This document shows, in pieces, positions 16,004 to 25,693 of a stretch of 64,000 nucleotides of DNA; the stretch's first letter is position 1, and each line of letters starts with the position of its first letter. The DNA is from Desulfonatronum sp. SC1. Its GTDB lineage: Bacteria > Desulfobacterota > Desulfovibrionia > Desulfovibrionales > Desulfonatronaceae. Position numbers and translations under genes: made by a program. Below the pieces are notes generated by a model, which saw only the letters and a program-made list of their open reading frames with translations, made no database searches and was not told the DNA's origin. The stretch covers positions 23,314-87,313 of the forward strand of contig NZ_PZKN01000019.1 of NCBI RefSeq assembly GCF_003046795.1, read 5' to 3'.

Positions 16004-18922
16004 ATGAACCCGCTCTACGCTCCCACTTCCTTCTACCGCCTGCAATTCCATGCCGGCTTCACTTTTGCCCACGCCCAGAGGATCGTGCCCTATTTGCGGG
16101 ACTTGGGCGTCAGCCACGTGTACACGTCGCCGATCCTGGCCGCCCGGCCCGGCTCCACCCACGGCTACGACATCGTGGACCACCAGTCCCTGAACCCGGA
16201 ACTCGGCGGACGGAAGGGCTTCGACGCCCTCAGCGCGGCCCTTCGGGAAGCCGGGATGGGGCTGGTCATGGACATCGTACCCAACCACATGGGCATCGGC
16301 CGCAGCGACAACCAGTGGTGGCTGGACGTGCTGGAATGGGGCCGCAGCAGTCGCTTTATCCATTTTTTCGATATTGAATGGTTTCCCCAGACCCAGGGCA
16401 TCCACGATCAGGTCTTGCTGCCCGTACTGGGCGACCTTTACGGCGCGGTCCTGGAGCGCGGCGAACTGCGCCTGCGTTTCGACGCGCAAGTCGGGTCCTT
16501 CAGCGTCTGGTACTACGAGCACCGCTTTCCCGTCTGCCCGTCCGCCTATCACCGAATTCTGACCCCCTGCCTGGAATATGCCGGAGAGGAAACAGCCGCG
16601 CATCCGGAAATCCGCGCCGCGCTCACCGAATCCAAACGCCTGCGGACCACGCCCCGCTCCGGAACCCGGCGCAAGGCCCTGCGCACCCGGGGAGAAACCT
16701 TCAAATCCACTCTGGCCCGGTTGAGCGGAGATTTCCCGGAGCTGCGCCGCGCCCTGAAGTATGCCGAGCATCTTTTCTCACCCGAAAACCCTGACGGTCG
16801 GGGGCTGGAGCGACTGCACAAGCTGCTGGAACGCCAGCACTATCGCCCGGCTTTCTGGCGGGTGGCCGGGCACGAAATCAATTATCGCCGTTTTTTCCAG
16901 ATCAACGACCTGGCCGGATTGCGCGTGGAGGAACCCGAGGTCTTCGCCGCGGCCCACGGCCTGATCCGGGACCTGGTGGCCGCCGGGCAGGTGCACGGGC
17001 TACGCATCGACCACATCGACGGGCTCTATGATCCCGCCGGATATCTGGACCGGCTGCAGAAGCTGCTCAAGCCCCAGGCCGCAAGTCTGGGCTTCGTCAC
17101 CGGCCGCTTTCCGGTCTATGTGGAGAAAATCCTGGAAGAACACGAAACCCTCCGCGGCCGCTGGCCGGTGCATGGAACCACGGGATACGACGCCCTCAGT
17201 GAGATCAACGCCGTGCAGATCGACTCCGGAGGTCTGGCCGAGCTGCGCGCCATGTACGAAGCCCGGGAGGGCGCTGGAAGCGCGGACGCCCATGCCGAAG
17301 GCGTGCGGGCCAAACGGCAGATCATGGACCAGGAACTGGCCTCGGAACTGGAAGTCCTGGCCACGGAAACCACCCGTTTGCTCAAGCGCGACCCGGCGAC
17401 CCGGGACTTTTCCCGAGGCGAGATCCGCCAAGCCCTGCGGGAAATCGTGTCCCGTTTTCCAGTCTACCGAACCTATGTCGGCTCCAGGGGGCCTTCCGTC
17501 GAGGACGTCCGGGACCTGGACTGGGCCCTGGGCCTGGCAAGGCGGGCCCGGGCCGTGAGCCACCCCCGGCTCTTCGACGTGCTGGAGGCCCTGCTCAAGG
17601 CCTCCTGGCAAAAACGCACCAACGGCCGCCCCCGGGCCGACGTTCTGCGCCTGGCCCGCAAGTTCCAGCAGTTCACCGGACCGGCCATGGCCAAGGGCAT
17701 GGAGGATACCACGTTCTACCGGGTCTTGCCGCTGATTTCCATGAATGAGGTAGGCATGGGGCCGAACCGAAGGATCAGCACGGCCGGAGATTTTCACCAG
17801 CAGATGCAGCGCCGTGTCGCGGACTGGCCCAAGGCCATGGTCACCACGGCCACCCACGACACCAAACGCAGTGAGGACGTCCGGTCCCGGATCGCGGTCC
17901 TTTCGGAACTGCCCAAGGCCTGGGCCGAACGGGTGGAACGCTGGCAGACCCTCAACCGCCGGGCCCGTCGCGAGTCCGCCCTCGGCCCTCTGCCCTCCAG
18001 CCGGGACGAGTACCTGTTCTACCAGACCCTGGTCGGTGTCTGGCCTCCGGAAGGACTCGGCCCGGACCTACCCGGAGCGGCGACTCTCTCCGCGTTGCAA
18101 GACCGATTACAAGCCTACATGGTCAAGGCGGCCCGGGAGGCCAAGATCAGCACCTCCTGGCTGAACCCGGACGAGGAATACGAACAGGCCCTGACCGACT
18201 TCACGGCCCAGGTCCTGGATTCCGGCCCGACGGCCGCACCGTTTTTGCGCGACGTCCAGGAGTTCGTGGCCAAACTGGCCGTGCCTGGCGCGTGCAACGC
18301 CCTGACCCAGACGATCCTGCGCCTGACCATGCCCGGAGCGCCGGACAACTACCAGGGTACGGAACTCTGGGACGACTCCCTGGTGGACCCGGACAATCGC
18401 CGTCCCTTGAACTTCACGGACAGATGGGATGGTTTACGGGAGTTTCAAGCCACGGAGGCCGAAGAAAATCAAATAGACTACGTAGCGTCGCTCAAGAGGA
18501 CCTGGCACGACGGGCGTATCAAGCAGTACGTCCAATGGCGCCTGCTGACGCTGCGCCGCGCCCATCCGGAGCTGTTTCTGAACGGGAACTACGTCCCCCT
18601 GGAGGTTTCAGGGACCAGAGCGAACAACATCCTCGCCTTTGCCCGCATCCATCGGACCCATGGACGCCAGGCGGTCATCGCGGCCCTGCCCCGCCTCGTC
18701 GCGGACCTTTGCCCGCCGGACGGCGGATTTCCCACCGGTGAAGCCTGGTCGGCCACGACCATCGCCCTGAACACGGCCCTGCCCAAAGCCGGCAAGGAAG
18801 GACACTGGCGCAACCGTTTCACCGGACGGCCCCTCTCTCCCACGGACGGCGTGCTCACCGCGGCCGAACTCTTCGCCGACCTGCCCTGGGCGGTGTTGGT
18901 CTTCACGCGAACAGGCGGATAA
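16004..18922 (+). CDS. treY: Malto-oligosyltrehalose synthase
   Basis: 972 residues from the ATG at 16004 (MNPLYAPTSFYRLQF matches the usual TreY start). An alternative GTG at 15959, overlapping the glgX stop, would add 15 residues. GH13 family 26 features: TSFYRLQFHAGFTF, VMDIVPNHMG, GLRIDHIDGL (nucleophile Asp), FPVYVEKIL (acid/base Glu), TTATHDTKRSEDVR, and the C-terminal PGAPDNYQGTEL and NRRPLNF. Converts the reducing-end maltose of maltodextrins to trehalose. Length is at the long end of the family because of extra helical segments around 205-270. Cytoplasmic; forms the TreX-TreY-TreZ pathway with its neighbours. Confidence 0.95.
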   Translation: MNPLYAPTSFYRLQFHAGFTFAHAQRIVPYLRDLGVSHVYTSPILAARPGSTHGYDIVDHQSLNPELGGRKGFDALSAALREAGMGLVMDIVPNHMGIGRSDNQWWLDVLEWGRSSRFIHFFDIEWFPQTQGIHDQVLLPVLGDLYGAVLERGELRLRFDAQVGSFSVWYYEHRFPVCPSAYHRILTPCLEYAGEETAAHPEIRAALTESKRLRTTPRSGTRRKALRTRGETFKSTLARLSGDFPELRRALKYAEHLFSPENPDGRGLERLHKLLERQHYRPAFWRVAGHEINYRRFFQINDLAGLRVEEPEVFAAAHGLIRDLVAAGQVHGLRIDHIDGLYDPAGYLDRLQKLLKPQAASLGFVTGRFPVYVEKILEEHETLRGRWPVHGTTGYDALSEINAVQIDSGGLAELRAMYEAREGAGSADAHAEGVRAKRQIMDQELASELEVLATETTRLLKRDPATRDFSRGEIRQALREIVSRFPVYRTYVGSRGPSVEDVRDLDWALGLARRARAVSHPRLFDVLEALLKASWQKRTNGRPRADVLRLARKFQQFTGPAMAKGMEDTTFYRVLPLISMNEVGMGPNRRISTAGDFHQQMQRRVADWPKAMVTTATHDTKRSEDVRSRIAVLSELPKAWAERVERWQTLNRRARRESALGPLPSSRDEYLFYQTLVGVWPPEGLGPDLPGAATLSALQDRLQAYMVKAAREAKISTSWLNPDEEYEQALTDFTAQVLDSGPTAAPFLRDVQEFVAKLAVPGACNALTQTILRLTMPGAPDNYQGTELWDDSLVDPDNRRPLNFTDRWDGLREFQATEAEENQIDYVASLKRTWHDGRIKQYVQWRLLTLRRAHPELFLNGNYVPLEVSGTRANNILAFARIHRTHGRQAVIAALPRLVADLCPPDGGFPTGEAWSATTIALNTALPKAGKEGHWRNRFTGRPLSPTDGVLTAAELFADLPWAVLVFTRTGG

Positions 18923-18955
18923 TCGCGGTTGACCAGCCTTCCCCTCGAAAAAAAA

Positions 18956-19128
18956 GCATCTACTCAGCACATTATGTTTCCGCTCTTGTTCCGGCAATCG
19001 GAATCGGGGTCGGGGTCGGAATCGGCATCGAAACAGGAAAAATATAGAACGCATCCCAGCGTTTTCGATCCCGATCCCGATTCCGATTCCGACCCCGACA
19101 GCAGCATAATTTTGTGCTGAATAGTTAC
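18956..19128. mobile_element. MITE-like element, copy A (TIR GTAACTACTCAG type), with hexamer palindrome inside
   Basis: Terminal inverted repeats CTACTCAGCACATTATG (left, 18960-18976) and CATAATTTTGTGCTGAATAGTTAC (right, 19105-19128). Inside, a tract of CGGAAT/CGGGGT hexamers (about 18993-19030) is complementary to CGATCC/CGATTC hexamers (about 19064-19099), so the whole element folds on itself. It lies between convergent treY and the outer-membrane protein gene. No coding capacity. Three further copies with the same ends are at 32411-32574, 42415-42580 and 51371-51404. Confidence 0.75.
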
Positions 19129-19144
19129 AAAAAAAAGATTGATA

Positions 19145-19165
19145 GGACAGGCATGCTGCCTGTCC
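19145..19165. repeat. GGACAGGCA hairpin
   Basis: GGACAGGCA-TGC-TGCCTGTCC, a perfect nine-base stem with three-base loop. Two close relatives stand in tandem at 30174-30215, likewise between convergent genes. Possibly a bidirectional transcript-end structure or a REP-type repeat. Confidence 0.7.
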
Positions 19166-19207
19166 TGTTTCAATGTATCCGAAACGAAGGGAAGGTGGGT
19201 CAACGAA

Positions 19208-19975
19208 TCAAAAGCTGATCCCGATCTCCGCGAACGGGCCGCTGATGTCCACGTCGGCCTTGAGGCCTTTTTCGTCGATGGAGATGGAGTCGTAACGGTA
19301 CCCGCCGGCAAGAAAGAGGTGGTCCAGGGGATCGAAGCGCACCCGGCCGATGAGGCTGTAGAAATGGTTTCCGGCGTAGGTCACGCCGCGGGCCTCGGCC
19401 TCAAGGGCGAAGAAGTCCAGGGGCCGCAGGCTGGCTCCGGCGTAGAGCGTGGGTACGGGCAGAAGCAGGCTTTCGGACTCGGAAAGCCCGGCCTGCTCCT
19501 GACGGACCTCGATATCCACGTCCATCAGCCGCAGGTTCAGCCCCAAATCCACGTTGAACATGCCCAGGGTCGCCGCCTTCAGCCCCGGGATTCCGTAGAA
19601 CAGGCTCACGTCGTACTGGTTCAGCCGCAGCTTGCCGTCGATGGGCGCATCCGCTGAAAAAGTCTGGTTCCCGAAGGTGAAGCTCCCTTTGGCCGTCCCC
19701 TTGCCCGAAAAGGTCGTCGGCGTGGCCATGAATCCGATATTGGGGAGGATCAGCGGGGTTTCCAGCCGAGCGCGGAAGAGCAGACCGGTCTTGTCGTCCA
19801 GTCCCAGGCTGCTTTCCAGGTCGAGCCGATCATGGCCCGTCTGGCCCTTGTAGGTCACGTCCCCGGAGGGGGACTGATGCCAGACGCCCACCGCCGCCTC
19901 GAACCCCGCGGCCCCGGCCCATCCGGGAAGAATTAGCACGATGCACGCCGCCAAAGCGGCCCAAAACTTGGTCAC
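19208..19975 (-). CDS. Outer-membrane beta-barrel protein (TIGR04219-like)
   Basis: 255 residues from a GTG at 19975 that overlaps the stop of the upstream isochorismatase-like gene (GTGA) and has GAGGAG about nine bases upstream. Signal peptide: VTKFWAALAACIVLILPGWAGA. The remainder alternates amphipathic strands and ends in Phe (PFAEIGISF), typical of outer-membrane barrels; LESSLGLDDKTGLLFRARLE and PTLYAGASLRPLDFFALEAEARG match the TIGR04219 type. Function unknown. Last gene of the gltB run; convergent to treY. Confidence 0.72.
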   Translation of the reverse strand: MTKFWAALAACIVLILPGWAGAAGFEAAVGVWHQSPSGDVTYKGQTGHDRLDLESSLGLDDKTGLLFRARLETPLILPNIGFMATPTTFSGKGTAKGSFTFGNQTFSADAPIDGKLRLNQYDVSLFYGIPGLKAATLGMFNVDLGLNLRLMDVDIEVRQEQAGLSESESLLLPVPTLYAGASLRPLDFFALEAEARGVTYAGNHFYSLIGRVRFDPLDHLFLAGGYRYDSISIDEKGLKADVDISGPFAEIGISF

Positions 19976-20562
19976 AGCAGCTTCTCCTCTGAAAGATTGA
20001 TCAATTCCTGAAACGGAATGCACATCATGCCCATATTGCGCATGTCCTCGATATTGTTCGCCGCGATCCGCTCGGTCTGGGCGGAGCAGGCGTCCGTGGC
20101 CACGATCACCCGGTAGTCCCGGCCCAGGGCGTCCATGGCCGTAGCCCGGATGCAGTTGGGATACTGGGTTCCGGCTACGATCAGCGTCTCCGCTCGCAGA
20201 CGACGCAACAGTAAATCCAGCTCCGTACCCAAAAACGCGCTGAAACGCTGTTTGGTCAACACGTAATCGCCGGAGCGCGGCATCAGCTCCGCCACGATCC
20301 GCGCCCCGGGCGTCCCGGCCACGCAGATGCCCACGCCGTTCTGAAACAGCTCTTGCCGGGTATATTCCACGTCGCTGCCGTCGGGCCGGTGTTCCCGAAC
20401 CACGTGGATCACCGGCCAGGATCGCTTCCGGGCATGCTCCGCCAGCGCGGCGATGACTGGAATGGTCTCCCTGGCCCCGGCAACGGCGGCCAGGGCGTCG
20501 GGCAAAACGAAATCGTTCTGCATGTCCACGATCAACAGAGCGGGACTAAAAAAACCGGACAC
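19972..20562 (-). CDS. Isochorismatase-family cysteine hydrolase
   Basis: 196 residues from a GTG at 20562 with GGAGG five bases upstream. Catalytic triad visible: Asp13 in LLIVDMQNDF, Lys in YVLTKQRFSAF, and Cys in VAGTQYPNCIRATAMDAL. The family hydrolyses amides or vinyl ethers (nicotinamide, ureidoglycine, carbamates, isochorismate); the substrate is not predictable here. It starts nine bases after the Dabb gene and overlaps the outer-membrane protein gene, so the three genes are co-transcribed with gltB. Confidence 0.88.
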   Translation of the reverse strand: MSGFFSPALLIVDMQNDFVLPDALAAVAGARETIPVIAALAEHARKRSWPVIHVVREHRPDGSDVEYTRQELFQNGVGICVAGTPGARIVAELMPRSGDYVLTKQRFSAFLGTELDLLLRRLRAETLIVAGTQYPNCIRATAMDALGRDYRVIVATDACSAQTERIAANNIEDMRNMGMMCIPFQELINLSEEKLL

Positions 20563-20571
20563 GGCGTCCTC

Positions 20572-20874
20572 CTATATCTCGTAATCCACCACGCTCCGGT
20601 CAACGACCACCTTCTTCACGAATTCCACGCAGCGCTGATGCTCCGGATGCTGTTGATAAACTTGAAGGGCGTCACGAGATTCCAGTTCGGAGTATAGAAC
20701 AACCTGCCAGGCCGGAGAAGCCTGAAAGACATCCAGCCCGACCTCCAGGTGCAGCAGGCCCGGAATCTTGCCGTTCAGCGCCTCCAACATCTGCTTCATC
20801 TTCTTCCCGTTCTCCTCCGCCCCGGCCCCTTCGGCCTGGTCTTTCAACGTCCACATCACGATATGCTTAATCAT
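20572..20874 (-). CDS. Dabb-domain (stress-responsive alpha/beta barrel) protein
   Basis: 100 residues. MIKHIVMWTLKDQAEG is the typical first strand with its His, followed by a helix (KKMKQMLEALNGKIPGLLHLEVGLDV) and the strand WQVVLYSELESRDALQVYQQHPEHQR, whose HPEHQ segment is characteristic. Such proteins dimerise; most have no defined role. ATG has GAGGAG upstream. Downstream of gltB by 36 bases. Confidence 0.85.
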   Translation of the reverse strand: MIKHIVMWTLKDQAEGAGAEENGKKMKQMLEALNGKIPGLLHLEVGLDVFQASPAWQVVLYSELESRDALQVYQQHPEHQRCVEFVKKVVVDRSVVDYEI

Positions 20875-20910
20875 TGGGTCTCTCCTCGATTCGGTTATGG
20901 GTTGTGAAAT

Positions 20911-23900
20911 CTACTCCGCCTTGGGCGGATTCTTGTCAGCCGGGACGATCATCACGAAACGGGTTTCGGCTTCGGCCATCAATCGCTCTACCGCCAGGGC
21001 TTCCTCCGCTTGGAAGGTGGCTCGGAGTTCGGCCACGTAGCGGCCGACCAGCTCGCGGATATCCGTGAGTCCCTGTTCGGTGACGTCCCGGACGGCCACG
21101 TCCGCGCCGCTGGCCAGACGCCGTCGGATCGCGGCCTTGTCGAATCCGAATTCCGGGTAGAGGCATGGATAGACCACCCCGCCGGTCATGCCGGAGCAGA
21201 TCCACGGTCCGGGGTCGCCGAGGATCACGGCCCGCCCGCCGGTCATGTATTCGAAGGCAAACCCTTTCAGGTGGGCGCGCACCGCCAGGTTGCCCTCTTC
21301 ATCCCGGACCCTGGACGTGATCCGGGCTCCGAACACTGCGTCCGCGCCGGACATCCGAATGCAGGCCCGGGAGTCGGCGTAGTTCTGGACCATGAGCATC
21401 CCCCCGATGGCGCCGTAGGCGAAGCTCTTCCCCGTGGACCCGTCCACCCGGCGGCCCATCAGGTTCGCGCCCTTGAACACGCCGCAGGCCCCGCCAAAGC
21501 TGCTCTTGGCCGTGCCGTCCTGGGCCCCGCCATCCACCATCACTTCAATGCCCGGGATGTTGAAGGCGCACAGACCGTTGCCGGGTACCGACGAGTCCAG
21601 ACGCAATCTGGCCCGGCGCTCCCCGGAATCACCGAACCGGCGGACCACGGCCCCGGCCAGGTAGGTGCCCATGGCCCGGTCCACGCTGCGCACGTGCTGA
21701 TCCGTGTACCGGACCTCATGGGTCTGCTCGTCGGCGAACTCGGCCAGGGAGATGTCCGCCACCAGTTTGGTCAGGACGTTCAGCGGCTTGCGCACCATGC
21801 GCAGGGCTCCGGCGGGTCCGACGGCGCCGTCCATGGCCGGGCGGGCCAGGATGTCCGTCAGGGCCACGACGTCGAGGTGAGAGCTCTGGGCCAGAAAATC
21901 CGTGCGCCCGACCACGTCTCGAACCCGGCTGACGCCCAGGTCGGCCAGAATGGCCCGTATTTCCTCGCCGATACAGGTGAACAGCCGCACCAGGTTGCCG
22001 GTTTCCGCGGCCGCTTGCAGCGGAGTAAATCCCTTCACGCCGCGCTTTTCCGCGTCGGCCTTGGTCCGCAGCTGGGTGGAGATGCCCCGGGGGCAGGTGT
22101 CCAGGTGGCAGCGCTGGCAGCTGATGCAGCCCACGCCCATCAGAGCCGCGGTGCCCATGCCTACCCGGTCCGCGCCGAGGAAGATCACCTTCAGGGCATC
22201 CGCGCCGCTGCGCAACCCGCCGTCGGCCCACAGTTCCACGCCATCCCGCAGGCCAGACTCCACCAGTGCCCGATGAGCTTGACTCACCCCGATCTCCGCG
22301 GGCAGGCCGACATACTTCTTGCTGTGCTCCCGGGCCGCGCCCGTGCCCCCGTCGAAACCGGAGACCGTGACTATGTCCGCCCCGGCCTTGGCCACGCCCA
22401 CGGCAATGGTGCCCACTCCGCTGGTCACCGGGATCTTCACCGAAACCCTGGCCATGGGGTTGGCGGTCTTCAGCTCGGTGATGATCTGGGCCAAATCCTC
22501 GATGGAATAGATGTCGTGATGATTGGAGGGGGAGATCAGGGCGATGCCCGGCTTGCAGTGCCGGGCCTGGGCCACCATGGCCGTGACCTTCTGGCCGGGC
22601 AGGTGCCCGCCCTCGCCGGGCTTGGCCCCCTGACCGATCTTGATTTCCAGAAAATCCACGGAATTGAGAAAAGCCATGTGCACGCCGAACCGGCCCGAGG
22701 CGATCTGCTGGCCCCGGTTGTGGCGGTATTTGCCGAGCATGTCCGGAATCTCCCCGCCCTCCCCGTTCATGCACACGATGTTCAGAATCCGGGCGGCCTC
22801 GGCGTAGCTCCGGAAGGAGTTCTCTCCCTGGGAGCCGAAGCTCATGGCCGGAATGACCAGGGGCATGGCATGACCGCCAATGGAGATGTCCACTTCGCTC
22901 ATGGCCAGGGGCACGGCCTTGCTGGGCCGCGTAAAGCCCAGGACGTGCCGCAAGGCCACTGGACTCTCCTGTTCCAAAGCGGCCAGTTCCTGGGCCATCT
23001 CCCGAAATCCGGCCACCCCGGTGGCGGCCCGGCGCATCACCCGCCCGACCTTGGTGTTTCGGGCCGGGGTGCTCCAGAGTTGGGCCGAGGTTTCCCGAAG
23101 AGCCCTGTCCAGCCGGACATGGGCGATTTTTTCCAGCCGGGACAAGGACAGGCCGACATCCGGAGACTGGCAGAAGTTGGCGCACTTGAAGATTTTCGCC
23201 AGATCCTCGGCCAGGCCGATGGAGGAAAAAATCCGACCATAGCCGCACAGTTCATGGATGCCCATGGTGGACATGACCTTTTCCATGCCCTTCTGAAGCA
23301 CGTCCATGGTGGTCCGGATCACGGTCTCGGCCGACCGGCTCTCCGTGGCGTGCTCCCGGGCCATACGCCAGATCATGTACGGATTAATCGCATCCGCCCC
23401 CAGTCCAAGCAGGAACATCACATCGTGCAGGTTGCGCACGGCAGCGCTGCGCACGACCAATGAACAGCGCCGCCGCAGTCGGTGTTTTTCCAGATAATTG
23501 CCGATCACGGCCAGGGCCAGGCCTGGATCGACATATACCAGTCCGTCGGAAAACGTCCTTGAATCGTCCAGAACCAGCAGCACGGCCCCGGCGTCGATGG
23601 CGGCCCTGGCCTCCAAACATAAATCGGTAAGACGCCGCTCCAGGCGGCCTTGGCCGTTGCCAGCAGGTCCGCTGCCTGGCCCGCTGTCTGGATCGTCGGT
23701 TTTAGCTTCGAACACCGCATCTAGGACGGCCACCCGGCCCGGGTCCCGACCCTGCCCCGAAAAAAAAGAAAGCACGGAGTCCATGGTCTGGGTGCCGAAC
23801 TCCGCGGCCAACTGGGACAGAGCCGATCCGCAGACCCGGCCATCCAGGCAACCGCCCAGCAGCAGCGGCGTTCGCAGTTCCAGCCCCACGGCCCCGGACC

Positions 23901-25560
23901 GCTCCCTGTTGTCAATCTCCGGCCGGTCGCCGAGAATGCAGCGGGTGGTGAAATGGTCGGCCTCCCGCTCCCGGTCAATGGCCGGATTGGTGACCACGGC
24001 CACATTTTCCTTGAAAAACTCGGAAATGTTGGGCAACCCTTCCGGGCTCAGGCAGGCCAGCGGCCCCTGGTAGCCCATGGAGCCGATCAGCGCCCCGCCA
24101 ATAATGGTCGCCGTTTTCTTGCGCATCTCCACATCGTACTTGTGCCAGCCCAGGGCCGCCAGCACGTTTTCCCGCACCATTTCGCCCGGCGACATCCGCG
24201 ACCGACCGTCGTCGAGCAGGTTTTCCAAACCAAAAGCTCCCTCCGGCTGCTCCGGGACAGTTTGATACAACGTGCCGATCCGCTCCCGCAAACCGCTGCG
24301 GCCTTGCATCAGCCGAACCAGTTGGCGCTGAAAAGCCCGGTAGTTGAACACCACTGCCCGCCTACCGGTCAGGGACAGGATGGCCATTTTCTCCCCGGGA
24401 GCCAGGGGCACGGGGTCCGTGGCCGTGTCCTCCAAATCCACCACGCCCTTTTCCGAGGACAGATAATAGTTGTAGTCGCTCTCGCCGAACCACAACGGAC
24501 GCAGCCCCAGGGCGTCCACGCTGCCGATGCAGACGTCCCCGTGCCGGGCGATGACCGCGGCCGGTCCCTGGGCCGATGGCGGGAAGAACCAGCGGTAAGT
24601 TTGATAGACCTTGCGCAGGTCCTCGGGATAATGCTCCACCTCACTGTGCACCGCCGGGAAGACCATGGCAAAGGCTTCGGTGAGTTCCAGTCCGTAACGG
24701 TGGATCAAGCCCTCGACGGCCCGATTCAGGTCCTGGGAATCGCTGCCCCCGGGCACGGGCTCGATGCCCAGATTACGCGACGCCCCGCGCAGCCGCTCAA
24801 TGGTATTGATCTCGCCGTTGTGGGCCAGGATGGAAAATGGCTGGGTGCGCTCCACCGTGGGCAGGGTGTTGGTGGAATAACGACTGTGACCCAGGCAGAT
24901 CTTGGACCGGGTGGCCGGATCGCGCAGCTCCGGATAGACCCGTTGCAGCAAATCCGGCCCGCCCCGGACCTTGTAGACCACGCTGTCCTGGGACAACGAA
25001 GCCACGTGCAGGTCCGGTTCCAGATCTTCCAGCTCCACCATCACCTTGAACAGCAATCGCCCGGAGTCAATGCGCACGTCCTGGCGGACCAGCCCGGCCA
25101 CCTGCCAGAACAGCGGCGTCTCAACCCGGGCCATGGGCCCCAGCTCGTCGTCGTTGGTCCGTCCCCGCAACTCCAGAACAATATCCAGCCCCCGCAGGGC
25201 AAAGGTCTTGCGAACCGTGTCCAGAACGTCGTCGGCCCGCTCGCGGATCCGTCGGGGCAGGAGCAGATGGCCCACGAAAAACCCACTGGATTCGGCTAGA
25301 TGGGGCGACAAGCCGGCTTCCAGGAGTCGGTGGCTCCACAGTTCCCGCGGCACGTCGGTCATGATCCCGCACCCGTCGCCCTCATCGTTGATGTCCCCGG
25401 ATCGATGGGCCATCTTTTTCAAGGCCTCGATAGTTCGGACGATGTTGGCATGTGTCACGCGGCCGCGTTTGTCCACGAAGGCGATAATCGCGCAGGCGTC
25501 GCGCTCTTCGCAAATCGGTCGGCTGGAAGTGGTACTGCGGGATGGGATGAGCTTTGACAC
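20911..25560 (-). CDS. gltB: Glutamate synthase large chain (GltB-type)
   Basis: 1,549 residues from the GTG at 25560, which has GGAGG five bases upstream; the longer frame to 25683 has no ribosome binding site. Domains in order: class-II glutamine amidotransferase (RDACAIIAFVDKRG; Cys23 presumably becomes N-terminal after processing; NGEINTIERLRG and YNYYLSSEKG follow), central domain, FMN/synthase domain (GEGGEIPDMLGKYR, TVSGFDGGTGAAREHS, ADGGLRSGADALKV), a cysteine cluster CISCQRCHLDTCP for [Fe-S], and the GXGXG domain (MVDGGAQDGTAKSSFGG, GAIGGMLMVQN). Catalyses glutamine + 2-oxoglutarate to two glutamates. The C-x2-C-x2-C-x4-C cluster differs from the C-x5-C-x4-C of E. coli GltB. No small subunit (GltD) gene is in the window. 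A 13-base tandem repeat lies in its leader (25694-25771). Confidence 0.93.
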   Translation of the reverse strand: MSKLIPSRSTTSSRPICEERDACAIIAFVDKRGRVTHANIVRTIEALKKMAHRSGDINDEGDGCGIMTDVPRELWSHRLLEAGLSPHLAESSGFFVGHLLLPRRIRERADDVLDTVRKTFALRGLDIVLELRGRTNDDELGPMARVETPLFWQVAGLVRQDVRIDSGRLLFKVMVELEDLEPDLHVASLSQDSVVYKVRGGPDLLQRVYPELRDPATRSKICLGHSRYSTNTLPTVERTQPFSILAHNGEINTIERLRGASRNLGIEPVPGGSDSQDLNRAVEGLIHRYGLELTEAFAMVFPAVHSEVEHYPEDLRKVYQTYRWFFPPSAQGPAAVIARHGDVCIGSVDALGLRPLWFGESDYNYYLSSEKGVVDLEDTATDPVPLAPGEKMAILSLTGRRAVVFNYRAFQRQLVRLMQGRSGLRERIGTLYQTVPEQPEGAFGLENLLDDGRSRMSPGEMVRENVLAALGWHKYDVEMRKKTATIIGGALIGSMGYQGPLACLSPEGLPNISEFFKENVAVVTNPAIDREREADHFTTRCILGDRPEIDNRERSGAVGLELRTPLLLGGCLDGRVCGSALSQLAAEFGTQTMDSVLSFFSGQGRDPGRVAVLDAVFEAKTDDPDSGPGSGPAGNGQGRLERRLTDLCLEARAAIDAGAVLLVLDDSRTFSDGLVYVDPGLALAVIGNYLEKHRLRRRCSLVVRSAAVRNLHDVMFLLGLGADAINPYMIWRMAREHATESRSAETVIRTTMDVLQKGMEKVMSTMGIHELCGYGRIFSSIGLAEDLAKIFKCANFCQSPDVGLSLSRLEKIAHVRLDRALRETSAQLWSTPARNTKVGRVMRRAATGVAGFREMAQELAALEQESPVALRHVLGFTRPSKAVPLAMSEVDISIGGHAMPLVIPAMSFGSQGENSFRSYAEAARILNIVCMNGEGGEIPDMLGKYRHNRGQQIASGRFGVHMAFLNSVDFLEIKIGQGAKPGEGGHLPGQKVTAMVAQARHCKPGIALISPSNHHDIYSIEDLAQIITELKTANPMARVSVKIPVTSGVGTIAVGVAKAGADIVTVSGFDGGTGAAREHSKKYVGLPAEIGVSQAHRALVESGLRDGVELWADGGLRSGADALKVIFLGADRVGMGTAALMGVGCISCQRCHLDTCPRGISTQLRTKADAEKRGVKGFTPLQAAAETGNLVRLFTCIGEEIRAILADLGVSRVRDVVGRTDFLAQSSHLDVVALTDILARPAMDGAVGPAGALRMVRKPLNVLTKLVADISLAEFADEQTHEVRYTDQHVRSVDRAMGTYLAGAVVRRFGDSGERRARLRLDSSVPGNGLCAFNIPGIEVMVDGGAQDGTAKSSFGGACGVFKGANLMGRRVDGSTGKSFAYGAIGGMLMVQNYADSRACIRMSGADAVFGARITSRVRDEEGNLAVRAHLKGFAFEYMTGGRAVILGDPGPWICSGMTGGVVYPCLYPEFGFDKAAIRRRLASGADVAVRDVTEQGLTDIRELVGRYVAELRATFQAEEALAVERLMAEAETRFVMIVPADKNPPKAE

Positions 25561-25693
25561 GAGGTCCTCCGTCTTGACATTGCGGAAATAGTGGGTTGGC
25601 GAAGAATCGACGTCCGTCGGCAAAGCTATGGCGGCGTCCTCGGCATCATTAGCCGACCGGGTGAAAGAAATCAAAAACTTCACGCGCTAAATC

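Noticed and set aside
18956..19128. Short plus-strand frame through the hexamer tract as a repeat protein (Ser/Gly/Asp-Pro repeats)
   Set aside because: The frame arises from the tandem hexamers; there is no ribosome binding site and the tract is a palindrome inside a MITE-like element.
21010..23463. Long plus-strand frame (over 800 codons) opposite gltB
   Set aside because: It mirrors the codon periodicity of a GC-rich gene on the other strand; its composition (Gly, His, Gln, Pro rich) is not that of a real protein.
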